Shown: positions 9,011 to 17,193 of the stretch, one piece after another
Position numbering within the stretch: the stretch's first letter is position 1
Layout of the letters: every line of letters begins with the position of its first letter
Origin: Enterococcus columbae DSM 7374 = ATCC 51263
GTDB taxonomy: Bacteria > Bacillota > Bacilli > Lactobacillales > Enterococcaceae
DNA length: 64,000 nucleotides
Assembly: GCF_000406925.1 (NCBI RefSeq)
Contig: NZ_KE136351.1
Location: 67,474-131,473, forward strand
Direction: 5' to 3'
The notes under the pieces: model-generated
What the model saw: only the letters and a program-made list of their open reading frames with translations
Databases searched by the model: none
Told to the model about the DNA's origin: nothing
Position numbers and translations under genes: made by a program

Positions 9011-9310
9011 ATGTTAAAACTGCGGATCAATCCGATTGTTGCAAAGGATTTGAAAAATATCTGGAATTATATTGCTGAAGATAACGAAAAATATGCTACA
9101 AAGACGATAAAAGAAATTTATAGTAAATTTGAAAATCTTCAGATATTTCCAGGAATGGGTTCAGATCTTTCAAAACGTATCAGCTTTCAAACAGACTATA
9201 AATATGCAATATGGGAAGATTATGTGATTATATACAAGGTTAGAGACGAATACGTAGAGATTTATCGTGTAATTAACCGATATCAGGATATTACAAGAAT
9301 CTTTGATTGA
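9011..9310 (+). CDS. Toxin, RelE/ParE superfamily
   Basis: 99 residues with the superfamily layout: two N-terminal helices (NPIVAKDLKNIWNYIAEDN), a central basic strand region (FPGMGSDLSKRI) and C-terminal strands YKYAIWEDYVIIYKVRDEYVEIYRVINR. RelE-like members cleave ribosome-bound mRNA and ParE-like members attack gyrase; the Arg/Tyr-rich end fits an mRNA interferase or ParE, which I cannot separate. Starts one base after the antitoxin stop, so translation is coupled. Autoregulation by the complex at the upstream inverted repeat is likely (family knowledge). Confidence 0.88.
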   Translation: MLKLRINPIVAKDLKNIWNYIAEDNEKYATKTIKEIYSKFENLQIFPGMGSDLSKRISFQTDYKYAIWEDYVIIYKVRDEYVEIYRVINRYQDITRIFD

Positions 9311-9437
9311 TATCACAATTATGATAACACTATTCAGTATAGCTTGGGGATTTTGGATAGTGAAACACATACAAAACTAAAGCAACCCATAATATCTAAA
9401 CCAAAAGAATAGTCATAAGATTTTATTTACGAGAGAA

Positions 9438-9463
9438 AATAATTCTAGTTGATATAAAGAGGG
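9438..9463 (+). repeat. Direct repeat of guaA 3' end, right copy
   Basis: AATAATTCTAGTTGATATAA at 9439-9458 differs from the left copy at one of 20 bases, and shares GAG and surrounding bases further left. It is separated from the left copy by 995 bases holding only terminators and the toxin-antitoxin pair. Confidence 0.6.
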
Positions 9464-9502
9464 TATTCCTTAAAAAGGAATGACCTCTTTATTATTTTTT
9501 TC
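9456..9502 (+). terminator. Terminator after the right repeat
   Basis: AAAGAGG...CCTCTTT with an inner ATTCC/GGAAT stem, followed by ATTATTTTTTTC. It may be the original guaA terminator displaced by the insertion. Confidence 0.75.
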
Positions 9503-9915
9503 TTTATTACATCCCCCCTTCAATCTTTCTATTTCTCTGTTATACTATAGCTGATAATAATCTTCACCTAATTTAGCAGTTTACCCTAGTCATCATCCTA
9601 ATTTTTGACCTCAACTGATTAAAAACAGATTCAGGAGTGGAACAATCAATCGGCTAAAACAAGCGTATTTTTGTCATTTTTAATTAACGGATTTTGATTG
9701 CCCTTTTATTTTTTAAACTGATTTACAATGAAAGACTATAGCTAATCACTCAGCTACAACAAGACCTAGAAGCACGCTGGCAAAGGAAGCATAGATTTTT
9801 TATAAGAAGTAAAAATTTCATCAAATTAAAGCGAATTTTAAAAATCATCCTACGTTACCTATTGCTTGTAACCCTACGTAATCAGGCAAAATAAGCATCA
9901 GAGGAGGTGACAGCT
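9503..9915. other. Non-coding stretch before the MerR gene
   Basis: AT-rich; stop codons in all frames. A TATACT near 9541 could be a -10 element, too far from the MerR start to be assigned. No other structure recognised. Confidence 0.4.
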
Positions 9916-10701
9916 ATGTCAAAATACACAACTGGAGAAATGGCTAAATACTGCAACGTATCTGTGCGCACCGTCCAGTATTATGACACTCGTGGAATTC
10001 TAACTCCTAGTGAACTCTCAGAAGGTGGTAGAAGGCTTTACTCAGAAAATGAACTCAAACGATTAAAGATTATTTGCTTTTTAAGAAATGCAGGGCTTTC
10101 GATTAATAGTATTGGCGAGCTGCTTAATGGAGAAAATCCAGAAAATGTTATTTCTATTTTATTAGACCAACAAAATCAGTTATTAAAAGAAGAAATAAAT
10201 GCAAGACAAAACCAGCTAGCAATTATCGAAGGCATCAAACGGGAATTAAAAAACTTCGAGCATTTCTCCGTTGAATCCATCGGTGATATAGCTTACACAA
10301 TGGAAAACAAGAAAAAACTACACCAGCTACATCTAATGATACTTTTTACGGCGATTCCGATTAGCATCGTCCAATGGGGCTTCATTATATTCGGCCTCTT
10401 TACACAAATCTGGTGGCCAGCTTTAGCATGTCTACTAGGGGCTATAATTTATGCTATTTGGCTAACAAATTTTTATTTTAAGCGAGTTGCTTACATCTGC
10501 CCTCACTGTCATGAGGTATTTAAACCTAAGCTAAAGGAAGCCATTTTTGCCAGACATACGCCAACACTTAGGAAGCTAACCTGCCCTATTTGTCATCATA
10601 AAGGCTTTTGTGTCGAAAAACTTATCATAAGAAAGAAAAAAACTAATCTCAAGCAACGAGCAACGATTAATCCATGCGCACAAATAATCGCTTTAACCTA
10701 G
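9916..10701 (+). CDS. MerR-family regulator with membrane segments and zinc-ribbon tail
   Basis: 261 residues. Residues 1-70 form a MerR winged helix (YTTGEMAKYCNVSVRTVQYYDTRG). Residues 80-125 are helical and probably dimerise. Residues 140-186 contain two hydrophobic spans, separated by a short WW-containing turn, so the protein should sit in the membrane. The tail has CPHC (Cys195/198) and CPICHHKGFC (Cys223/226/232), a zinc-ribbon-like pair, then a Lys-rich end. GAGGAGGTG site before the ATG at 9916. Ligand and target genes are unknown; no divergent partner gene lies upstream. The neighbouring gene is convergent. Confidence 0.85.
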   Translation: MSKYTTGEMAKYCNVSVRTVQYYDTRGILTPSELSEGGRRLYSENELKRLKIICFLRNAGLSINSIGELLNGENPENVISILLDQQNQLLKEEINARQNQLAIIEGIKRELKNFEHFSVESIGDIAYTMENKKKLHQLHLMILFTAIPISIVQWGFIIFGLFTQIWWPALACLLGAIIYAIWLTNFYFKRVAYICPHCHEVFKPKLKEAIFARHTPTLRKLTCPICHHKGFCVEKLIIRKKKTNLKQRATINPCAQIIALT

Positions 10702-10711
10702 CGCACTAAAA

Positions 10712-10786
10712 AAACGGAATTGCCAAAAGAAGACATGCTAGTTGAACATAAATGACAACAAGCACTCTTTTATGGCAATTCCGTTT
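10712..10786. repeat. 14-bp inverted repeat with 47-base spacer
   Basis: AAACGGAATTGCCA (10712-10725) and TGGCAATTCCGTTT (10773-10786) are perfectly complementary. The pair lies between convergent genes and can act as a bidirectional terminator despite the long loop, though the loop is unusual for that role. Confidence 0.7.
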
Positions 10787-10831
10787 GCTATTTTTATGAT
10801 TTGTAAATGCTGACAATGCCTTCAGCTACCA

Positions 10832-11362
10832 CTACCTCACTGCACTAGCATAAAAAGCGATTCCCTCTGCTTGCCAGCCAGCTTGCATTAATTGATTTCT
10901 CTCAGCGAAAATAGCCGTAAAGTGATGTCGGCCTAATGCAGGCTGATACAAACGATAAACTGGCACCCCTTTTTCAGGCTTCAAAGCAGAAAGTGGGACA
11001 TCTGAGGACAACAAAATTTGCCAATTAGCCTTCAAAAGCACATCAACTTCAACAGGATTCGCTGTATATACAATATCTTGGTTATTTGGTGAGAATAAGG
11101 TAAGTACCGTTGCTGCTGGCAAATAATCCTCGGCAGATTTGCTAAATAATAAGTGACCTTTTTCTAAATGCCACCCTTGATCAATGACCAACTGATTCAT
11201 CCTAGTCAAATCAATCATGTATCGATGTTGACCAGTCTTTGGTGAATAAATCCGATAAGCGACCTCATAATCACTGGTGCTATGCGCTTTTACCTCCGAA
11301 ATACCTACACTACTTACACACATAAAGCCTAGCAACATCAATAAGCAAGTTAATTTTCTCAT
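10832..11362 (-). CDS. Secreted protein with three DUF5648-like repeats
   Basis: 176 residues. Signal peptide MRKLTCLLMLLGFMCVSSVG with likely cleavage after KA near residue 27. The mature part consists of three repeats of about 40-45 residues: YRIYSPKTGQHRYMIDLTRMNQL..GWHLE, LTLFSPNNQDIVYTANPVEVDVLLKANWQ, and VYRLYQPALGRHHFTAIFAERNQLMQAGWQAEGIAFYA. This matches the lectin-like DUF5648 pattern common in secreted wall enzymes of lactic acid bacteria, here without a catalytic domain. A carbohydrate or wall-binding role is inference. A cre-like GAAAGCGTTTC at 11471-11481 lies near its -10 (TATAAT). Confidence 0.75.
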   Translation of the reverse strand: MRKLTCLLMLLGFMCVSSVGISEVKAHSTSDYEVAYRIYSPKTGQHRYMIDLTRMNQLVIDQGWHLEKGHLLFSKSAEDYLPAATVLTLFSPNNQDIVYTANPVEVDVLLKANWQILLSSDVPLSALKPEKGVPVYRLYQPALGRHHFTAIFAERNQLMQAGWQAEGIAFYASAVR

Positions 11363-11567
11363 CGCTCATCAATCCTTTCTAAGTGAAAGCGACCTAGACC
11401 AAACGATATACACTAATACTCCTTTTAAACATCTTCTTCACTTATATTATAGCATTTTTCGTACTTTTCAGAAAGCGTTTCCTTCTATTTGCAAAAACAA
11501 AAGCTTGATCCTTGACTATCGAAGACTGCTTACTTTTTTAGACTTATTCTTATCTAAGAACTTCTGC
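11363..11567. other. Divergent control region
   Basis: Between the secreted protein gene and the ferredoxin reductase gene. It holds a minus-strand TATAAT near 11447, the cre-like GAAAGCGTTTC at 11471-11481, and a palindrome TTCTTATCTAAGAA at 11547-11560. Confidence 0.4.
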
Positions 11568-11624
11568 TTTACGAACAAAATAAAGTTTTTTATAATGCTA
11601 CTAACTAATTGAGAATGATTTTCA
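11568..11624 (+). promoter_or_regulatory. Promoter with Fur-box-like operator
   Basis: TTTACG (11568-11573) and TATAAT (11591-11596) are spaced 17 bp. TGAGAATGATTTTCA at 11610-11624 matches 13 of 15 positions of the Fur consensus TGATAATNATTATCA (one free) and lies just past the predicted start site, a repressing position. The Bacillus homologue YcgT is in the Fur regulon (established knowledge). Confidence 0.6.
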
Positions 11625-11672
11625 TCAATCTTGATTTTACCAATAGCTTAGGGCATAAGAAAGGATGGTTCC

Positions 11673-12695
11673 ATGGAAATTTTTGATTGTTTAATTATCG
11701 GTGGGGGGCCTGCCGGTTTATATGCTAGCTTTTATGCTGGCTTACGTGATTTAAACGTTGCTATTTTGGAAGCGCAAGACCATCTTGGAGGCAAGTTACA
11801 CTTTTATCCCGAAAAAATGGTTTGGGATGTTGGAGCGATGCCACCAACCAAGGGCAAGCAAATCCAACAAAATCTAATTGAGCAGGCACAACTTTTCAAG
11901 CCTACCATCTTTTTAAATACTAAAATCATCCACATCGAAAAACAAGGAGCCCTTTTTCAAGTGACTGCGCAAAATGGCCAAAAATTCTTAGGTAAAACGA
12001 TTCTACTTTGTATCGGTGGGGGAATTTATCGACCAAAAATGCTGCAATGCTCGATTGATTCGGCGGCTCAATCACGTATTTACACGCATTTTCCAAATCC
12101 TATGCTTTTAAAAGATAAGCGCCTATTAGTTTCTGGAGGCGGTAATAGCGCCATTGATTATGCTTTGGAAGCCTTAAATTATCAAAGTAAGGTTAGCTTA
12201 TGCTACCGAGGAGCGCAATTAAAGGCGCACGAAGCCCAATGCAAACAGTTTAAACAATCAGGTGGCGAAATTTTACTAAATCATACCATTCAAACCATTC
12301 AACTAGTTAATCAGCAACTACAGATTACCTTTACCAATCAGCAAGTTGCCTATTGTGACTATCTATTGGTACAACATGGTTATCATCACGAGGCGGACTT
12401 ATTACACCAAGCAGATCTCGCCTTTTGCTTACATGAGCACATGTATCTCAATTGCGCGCATCCTGGTCTCACTAATCAGCCCGGAATTTTTGCAGCGGGT
12501 GATGTCCAATATTTTCAAGGTAAGCTGAATTTATTAGCCGGTGCCTTTCAAGATGCCGCTTATGCCATCAATCAAATTAAAGTTTACCTCGATTATCATA
12601 GCCAACCCTTTGCTATGGTTTCTTCTCATAACCATAAATTCGACGAAAAAAATCAAAGACTCTTTCAACAGGCAAGCAAACCGCCTGAGCAATGA
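11673..12695 (+). CDS. Ferredoxin/flavodoxin-NADP+ reductase, type 2
   Basis: FAD enzyme of the thioredoxin-reductase-like FNR group (YumC/YcgT). 340 residues: N-terminal FAD Rossmann motif GGGPAGLYASFYAG, the GGKLHFYPEKMVWDVGAMP block characteristic of type 2 FNRs, NADPH motif VSGGGNSAIDYAL, and C-terminal FAD contact GIFAAGDV. It lacks the CxxC redox pair of thioredoxin reductase, supporting the FNR assignment. AAAGGATGG site before the ATG. Single gene; the Fur-box-like site points to a role in iron reduction or siderophore iron release. Confidence 0.88.
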   Translation: MEIFDCLIIGGGPAGLYASFYAGLRDLNVAILEAQDHLGGKLHFYPEKMVWDVGAMPPTKGKQIQQNLIEQAQLFKPTIFLNTKIIHIEKQGALFQVTAQNGQKFLGKTILLCIGGGIYRPKMLQCSIDSAAQSRIYTHFPNPMLLKDKRLLVSGGGNSAIDYALEALNYQSKVSLCYRGAQLKAHEAQCKQFKQSGGEILLNHTIQTIQLVNQQLQITFTNQQVAYCDYLLVQHGYHHEADLLHQADLAFCLHEHMYLNCAHPGLTNQPGIFAAGDVQYFQGKLNLLAGAFQDAAYAINQIKVYLDYHSQPFAMVSSHNHKFDEKNQRLFQQASKPPEQ

Positions 12696-12703
12696 CAAAA
12701 AAC

Positions 12704-12752
12704 AAATGGCACAGTACATAAGCGCAAACTGCTCATGTGCTGTGCCATTTTT
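12704..12752. terminator. Bidirectional terminator
   Basis: AAATGGCACAG pairs with CTGTGCCATTT; the interior (ACAT/ATGT, AGC/GCT) continues the stem to a short loop. T-tracts follow on both strands, serving the reductase gene and the convergent fusion gene. Confidence 0.85.
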
Positions 12753-12754
12753 GG

Positions 12755-13669
12755 TTAAACTAAATCCAATACCCAGCGTTCTTCAACTACTCCTTGTCCC
12801 CACTCCTCTTTAGCATAACGATCCGTCAGATAAAAGCCATGCGTTTCATAAATATGCCTAGCAATTACTTGAGCAGTGATGGTATATAAACAAACCTGCC
12901 GATAGCCTTTTTCTCGACAAAAGCTCAAGGCCAAATCCATCAATTGATTACCATAGCCACGCTGACGCATTTCTGGCTCTAGCATGAAAAAACGTAATTG
13001 CGCTAGCTGATCATCTAGCCTTTTAATGGCAATACTCCCTGCTGGAATCTCATTACAAACTAAAATCTTTAAACAGTCCGTCTCCGGATGATAACTGTCG
13101 ACAAATTCATAAACAATTTGATCCACATAGACAAAAAAAGTTTCTGATAAATGGCGCTCAGCGTAATATAGTGTCTTGTGTCGTGAAATAATATAGTCAA
13201 TATCACTTGGCTTAAAAGAACGGATAGTCACGACATCATTCGCCTTAGTCAATTGATTACGTATTTGCACGAGCGCTTGACACAACGCTTCCACTTCAGT
13301 TGGGGTAAGTTTACTAAAAAGCTGGCTAATTTGTTCACGCTGACAATCCGTTAAACGTTGAACCTCTTGCTGACCTAAAGTCGTTAGCTGAATATATTTC
13401 ATTCGACTATCATTATTTGAAGTCACCTTTTGAATCAGCCCTTTAGCTTCAAATTTTTTTAACATTCGACTAGCATAGCTTCGATCAATGGCTAGCTGGG
13501 TAATCAAGGTATTAGCAATACAGCGTTTTGTTTTACTCATTTCCATTAAAAGATCTCGTTCAGTTAACGAATAACCTGCCTCTAATACTACTTGATCGAC
13601 TTGTTTAAAAACATGCTGATAAACCTTATGAAAGCTTTGAATATCAGTGATTTGATCTTGACTTAACAT
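12755..13669 (-). CDS. MarR-family regulator fused to GNAT acetyltransferase
   Basis: 304 residues. Residues about 1-140 are a MarR winged-helix domain (RCIANTLITQLAIDRSYASRMLKKFEAKGLI, NDSRMKYIQLTTLGQQEV). Residues about 150-304 are a GNAT domain, with acetyl-CoA motif MRQRGYGNQLMDLAL and IARHIYETHGF. This fusion architecture occurs in Bacillota and Actinomycetota; targets are mostly unknown. GGAGG site eight bases before the ATG at 13669. It overlaps the upstream exporter gene by 26 bases, so the two are co-translated; regulation of that exporter is a plausible job. Confidence 0.9.
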   Translation of the reverse strand: MLSQDQITDIQSFHKVYQHVFKQVDQVVLEAGYSLTERDLLMEMSKTKRCIANTLITQLAIDRSYASRMLKKFEAKGLIQKVTSNNDSRMKYIQLTTLGQQEVQRLTDCQREQISQLFSKLTPTEVEALCQALVQIRNQLTKANDVVTIRSFKPSDIDYIISRHKTLYYAERHLSETFFVYVDQIVYEFVDSYHPETDCLKILVCNEIPAGSIAIKRLDDQLAQLRFFMLEPEMRQRGYGNQLMDLALSFCREKGYRQVCLYTITAQVIARHIYETHGFYLTDRYAKEEWGQGVVEERWVLDLV

Positions 13670-14555
13670 ATTTTTCCTCCATCGGCGCGGTTGGATTGAT
13701 TTCATTCCATAACGTGAAACCTAAAATAAACAAGCCGCCAATCATTTGTGATAGACTAATCGCCTCTCCTAACACAAACACCGAGATAAATACGGCCACT
13801 AATGGATCAATATAACTCAAAATTGCTGCCTTTTGACCAGGTAATTCTTTTAAAGCAGAAAAATACAAACAATAGGTAATCCCTGTATGTACCAAACCAA
13901 CAATTAATAGATAAATCCAGCCCTTCATCGCAAGCTGCCCTAACGAAAAATGACTAGTCATCGCCACATAAGGAATCAAAACAATAATCGCTGCAATAAA
14001 TTGTAAAAAGGTCCGATGAATACCCCCAACATTTTTGATAAATTTATTTAACAGGATAACCGTAGCATAAAAACAGGCGGCACCTAAGCCAAATAAAATA
14101 CCTGTCAAATGCGCTTTCCCTCCACCTAAATCACCTAAACCGGTAATCAAAACAATCCCGACAGTTGACATAATGAAACATAACCATTGTTTGAAGCCCA
14201 TTTTTTCTTTAAATAAAAACGGACAGGCTATTGTCACAATCACTGGCGCAAAATAATAGCTTAAGGTTGCCACCGAGACAGTCGTATATTTGTAAGCTTC
14301 AAATAATAAAATCCAATTAAACCCCATGGCGATACCTGAAAATAGCAACAAGGGCAATTCTTTTTTGATTGCGCCAAAAGGAATTTTTTGCCGAGTAAGT
14401 ACCAAAAAACTCCCGATTAAAAGCGCTGCTAGTATGGCACGATATAGCGCCAGCTCACCAGAAGAAATGGGAATATTCCGTACAAAAAGCCCTAATGTTC
14501 CAAAAATAACCATCGAAATAATCAACAAAAACCTAGCTTCCTTTATCTTTTTCAT
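13644..14555 (-). CDS. EamA-family (DMT) transporter
   Basis: 303 residues with ten predicted membrane spans in two EamA repeats (GTLGLFVRNIPISSGELALYRA and the second repeat from GGIHRTFLQFIAA). Members export amino acids, metabolites or drugs; substrate not readable. GGAGGAG site before the ATG. First gene of a two-gene unit with the MarR-GNAT fusion. A second EamA gene in the window (51150-52025) is not a close copy. Confidence 0.88.
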   Translation of the reverse strand: MKKIKEARFLLIISMVIFGTLGLFVRNIPISSGELALYRAILAALLIGSFLVLTRQKIPFGAIKKELPLLLFSGIAMGFNWILLFEAYKYTTVSVATLSYYFAPVIVTIACPFLFKEKMGFKQWLCFIMSTVGIVLITGLGDLGGGKAHLTGILFGLGAACFYATVILLNKFIKNVGGIHRTFLQFIAAIIVLIPYVAMTSHFSLGQLAMKGWIYLLIVGLVHTGITYCLYFSALKELPGQKAAILSYIDPLVAVFISVFVLGEAISLSQMIGGLFILGFTLWNEINPTAPMEEKYVKSRSNH

Positions 14556-14732
14556 TTGACTCCTCCAATTAATTTTTTATAGTTATTCTACACCAATTGT
14601 GGACTTAGTCAACTATTTTTAGTTAGTGAATCTAGAATGATCCTATCTGATTACACCTAGTAAAAATTAGCAAGCATATTCCATGCAACCACTACCAAAA
14701 CTTGTTACAATCAAAAAGAAAGGAGTACCTTT

Positions 14733-15467
14733 ATGCAATTAATTGTTACCTTAACTAACCAAGCTACCATCATTCATCCTTTAAATCAACAGCTAATGTT
14801 AACTATTCAAACAACCGGTGAACCAGATATGTCTGATCGTTTAGCGCTAGTTCAAGATAGCAAAAACAAATGGCAATTAGTTGAAGAACAACTGCCCAAA
14901 AAATATCAAAAATGTGTGCTAATCAAAGCTCCTGAATACGAACAAAAAATTTTAGCTCGCTGTTTAGCCAATGAATTTTTTGAAGGCAATCATGTGATTC
15001 CACGTAATTTAATAAAGGATTATCAAAGCTTATGTCAACAAATAAATCAAATTTTACAAGCCTTTGCCATTGAACTGACCGCTAAGCCTAAAAAAGCGCC
15101 AAGTGCTAAAGCGCAGCATCGTTGGCAAAAAGCCTTAGCAGAGATTCCTTTTTATGTGGATGATTTTGGGGCTAAAGCAACCATCTACTGGCAAAAGCGA
15201 AATGAATTGCGGATTGAAAAAGGCGCTAGGCTATTGCCGGATGCACCTTTGAACAAGGATGGTTCACTAGGTTTTGGTGCACGTTTTGCCTTAACCTTAC
15301 GTGAGGAACAAAAAGAGAAAATCAAGGATAACCAAACCATTGAAGATATTGTGTTAAAAAGTGTTAATGAGGTCGGTCATCTCCTTTATTTTGCCGGTAC
15401 GAATAGCTGGCTAGTTTTAAAAGATGAAAATGGCAAGACCCTTGATGAATATAGTCGTGTAGAATAG
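14733..15467 (+). CDS. Uncharacterised cytosolic protein
   Basis: 244 residues, not recognised. No signal or membrane segment. The N-terminal third is strand-rich (MQLIVTLTNQATIIHPLNQQLMLTIQ), followed by a Lys-rich helical part (AKPKKAPSAKAQHRWQKALAEIP) and a C-terminal region with the phrase LLPDAPLNKDGSLGFGARFALTLREEQKEK. AAAGGAG site before the ATG. The next gene starts ten bases after the stop, so the two form an operon. Codon use matches the core genes. No function proposed. Confidence 0.75.
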   Translation: MQLIVTLTNQATIIHPLNQQLMLTIQTTGEPDMSDRLALVQDSKNKWQLVEEQLPKKYQKCVLIKAPEYEQKILARCLANEFFEGNHVIPRNLIKDYQSLCQQINQILQAFAIELTAKPKKAPSAKAQHRWQKALAEIPFYVDDFGAKATIYWQKRNELRIEKGARLLPDAPLNKDGSLGFGARFALTLREEQKEKIKDNQTIEDIVLKSVNEVGHLLYFAGTNSWLVLKDENGKTLDEYSRVE

Positions 15468-15477
15468 GAGTTTATAA

Positions 15478-16230
15478 ATGAAAAATGAACGCGTATTTAA
15501 TATGAGTGTTAGCAGTGTTTATCCTTTATTGGTCAAAAAAGCCGAGCGTAAAGGACGTACCAAAGAAGAAGTAGATACCATTATCACTTGGTTAACTGGC
15601 TATACATTAGAACAACTTTCTACTCAACTAACTAATGAGGTCTCTTATCGCGAATTCTTCGCACAAGCTCCGCAAATCAACCCCAATGTGCACCTGATTA
15701 CAGGGGTGATTTGTGGTTATCGGGTAGAAGAAATTGAAGATCCTTTAATGCAAAAAATTCGTTATTTAGATAAGTTAGTCGATGAACTAGCCAAGGGAAA
15801 GCAAATGGAAAAGATTTTACGTCAGCCGAAAACAACAGACAAAAAATCAACCTCTCCCTTGCAGCCGATCGACTTGCCTAAGCAAGTGTTACAAACCTTA
15901 GCTGATAATCAATGGTCATCAACCGATTACCCTGATTTTACGTCCAATCAAGAATGCTATCAATTTCAAGCTAGCATTCAGGCTGCACAAATCGGTCGTG
16001 GCGGCGCTTATGTAATAGTTCCTTGTGATATCAAGGCGACTTTTGGCAAGGGTCGCTTGAAAGTAAAGGCCTATTTTGAACAGGTTGCTTATTCCGGAAG
16101 TATTGTCAATATGGGACTGAAATACACAGACGGATCTATTTGTTATTTATTAGGCATGACCAAAGCCATTAGACAGCAATTGGCTAAAAATATTGGCGAT
16201 AGTGTCACCGTCACTTTCCAATTAGTGTAA
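15478..16230 (+). CDS. DUF2200-DUF1905 fusion protein
   Basis: 250 residues. Residues 1-115 ([69 protein letters not shown]) match the DUF2200 family. Residues about 155-250 ([47 protein letters not shown]) match DUF1905, a small barrel domain. They are joined by a Pro/Lys/Thr linker. Both families are of unknown function and usually occur separately. GGAG site nine bases before the ATG. Partner of the preceding uncharacterised gene. Confidence 0.8.
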   Translation: MKNERVFNMSVSSVYPLLVKKAERKGRTKEEVDTIITWLTGYTLEQLSTQLTNEVSYREFFAQAPQINPNVHLITGVICGYRVEEIEDPLMQKIRYLDKLVDELAKGKQMEKILRQPKTTDKKSTSPLQPIDLPKQVLQTLADNQWSSTDYPDFTSNQECYQFQASIQAAQIGRGGAYVIVPCDIKATFGKGRLKVKAYFEQVAYSGSIVNMGLKYTDGSICYLLGMTKAIRQQLAKNIGDSVTVTFQLV

Positions 16231-16237
16231 AATCAAC

Positions 16238-16282
16238 AAAAGCTACTAAAGAGGATTAATCAGCCAATTTAGTAGCTTTTTT
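16238..16282. terminator. Bidirectional terminator
   Basis: AAAGCTACTAAA and TTTAGTAGCTTT form a 12-bp stem with TTTTTT on the plus strand and a weaker T-rich run on the other, between convergent genes. Confidence 0.85.
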
Positions 16283-16292
16283 GTCTTTGAAG

Positions 16293-17051
16293 TTATTGTT
16301 CTTGAATCAGTTTTTCACGCCAAAAATGATCGGCTTGACCGCCTTCCATTCCCTTGAGGAACTTTTGGCGAATCTCTGGATATTGACTACTTAGCTGCGT
16401 AATTAATTGTTTCATTTCCTCACGTTTAGTCTTCTTATCAGCCGGACAGGGATTAAAGATTACTGGCAGCTTTTCGCGCTGAACAAAGTGCTTAATCGCC
16501 ATCTCTTCAACATATAACAATGGTCGAATAATCGAAATATCACTACGACTAAGATAAGTCATCGGTTCAAAGCTTCTAAACTCACCATGAAATAACCAAT
16601 TCATCATAAATGTTTCAATTGCATCATCTAAATGATGTCCCAAAGCCACCTTACTACAACCACGCTCTTTGGCTGTTTGGTACAAAATCCCTCGCCGTAA
16701 ATTTGCACATAAAGAGCAAGGATTTTTTTCTTGACGAATATCAAAAACAATTTTCGCTATATCAGTCGGAACTACATCTAACGTATAGCCAAGCTCCTTA
16801 CAAAAATCCTTTAAAGGGGTTAGATCCATCTCCATACCCATGTCTAAAATCATTGGATGAATCGTAAAATCAAAGCCTAACCGTCCCTGCTGACGAATCG
16901 TTTCTAATAAATAAAGCAAGGTGGTGCTATCCTTGCCTCCTGAAAGGCCAATCGCAATAGTTTCACCTGGTTGAATCATCCCATAATTTAAAATCGCCTT
17001 ACGTATTGGATTATAATAGCGCTGATTATCTTTTTTGTGCATGATTGCCAT
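16293..17051 (-). CDS. TtcA-family tRNA 2-thiolation protein (PP-loop)
   Basis: 252 residues. ATP pyrophosphatase P-loop IGLSGGKDSTT near residue 37, then CSLCANLRRGILYQTA, the CxxC that holds the catalytic iron-sulfur cluster in TtcA proteins, HHLDDAIETFMMNW, and a third cysteine in FNPCPADKKTKR. TtcA makes 2-thiocytidine at tRNA position 32. Many Gram-positive homologues are annotated this way without biochemical proof, so the substrate is inferred. GAGG site seven bases before the ATG. Single gene. Confidence 0.82.
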   Translation of the reverse strand: MAIMHKKDNQRYYNPIRKAILNYGMIQPGETIAIGLSGGKDSTTLLYLLETIRQQGRLGFDFTIHPMILDMGMEMDLTPLKDFCKELGYTLDVVPTDIAKIVFDIRQEKNPCSLCANLRRGILYQTAKERGCSKVALGHHLDDAIETFMMNWLFHGEFRSFEPMTYLSRSDISIIRPLLYVEEMAIKHFVQREKLPVIFNPCPADKKTKREEMKQLITQLSSQYPEIRQKFLKGMEGGQADHFWREKLIQEQ

Positions 17052-17112
17052 TTTCTTTCCTCATTTCTTACTCGTTAACTATTTCACTATCTATTATAAC
17101 TAGATTTTTTAA

Positions 17113-17145
17113 CAAAAAAAGACTGTAGGTAAATTTTACCTACAG
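17113..17145 (-). terminator. Terminator past the permease remnant
   Basis: A 23-base palindrome with arms CTGTAGGTAAA/TTTACCTACAG and one central base, followed on the minus strand by TCTTTTTTT. It would have ended the operon that contained the truncated permease. Confidence 0.75.
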
Positions 17146-17193
17146 AAAACACAATAATGGATACTTTTACTCGACATCATCTTAAAAATACAG

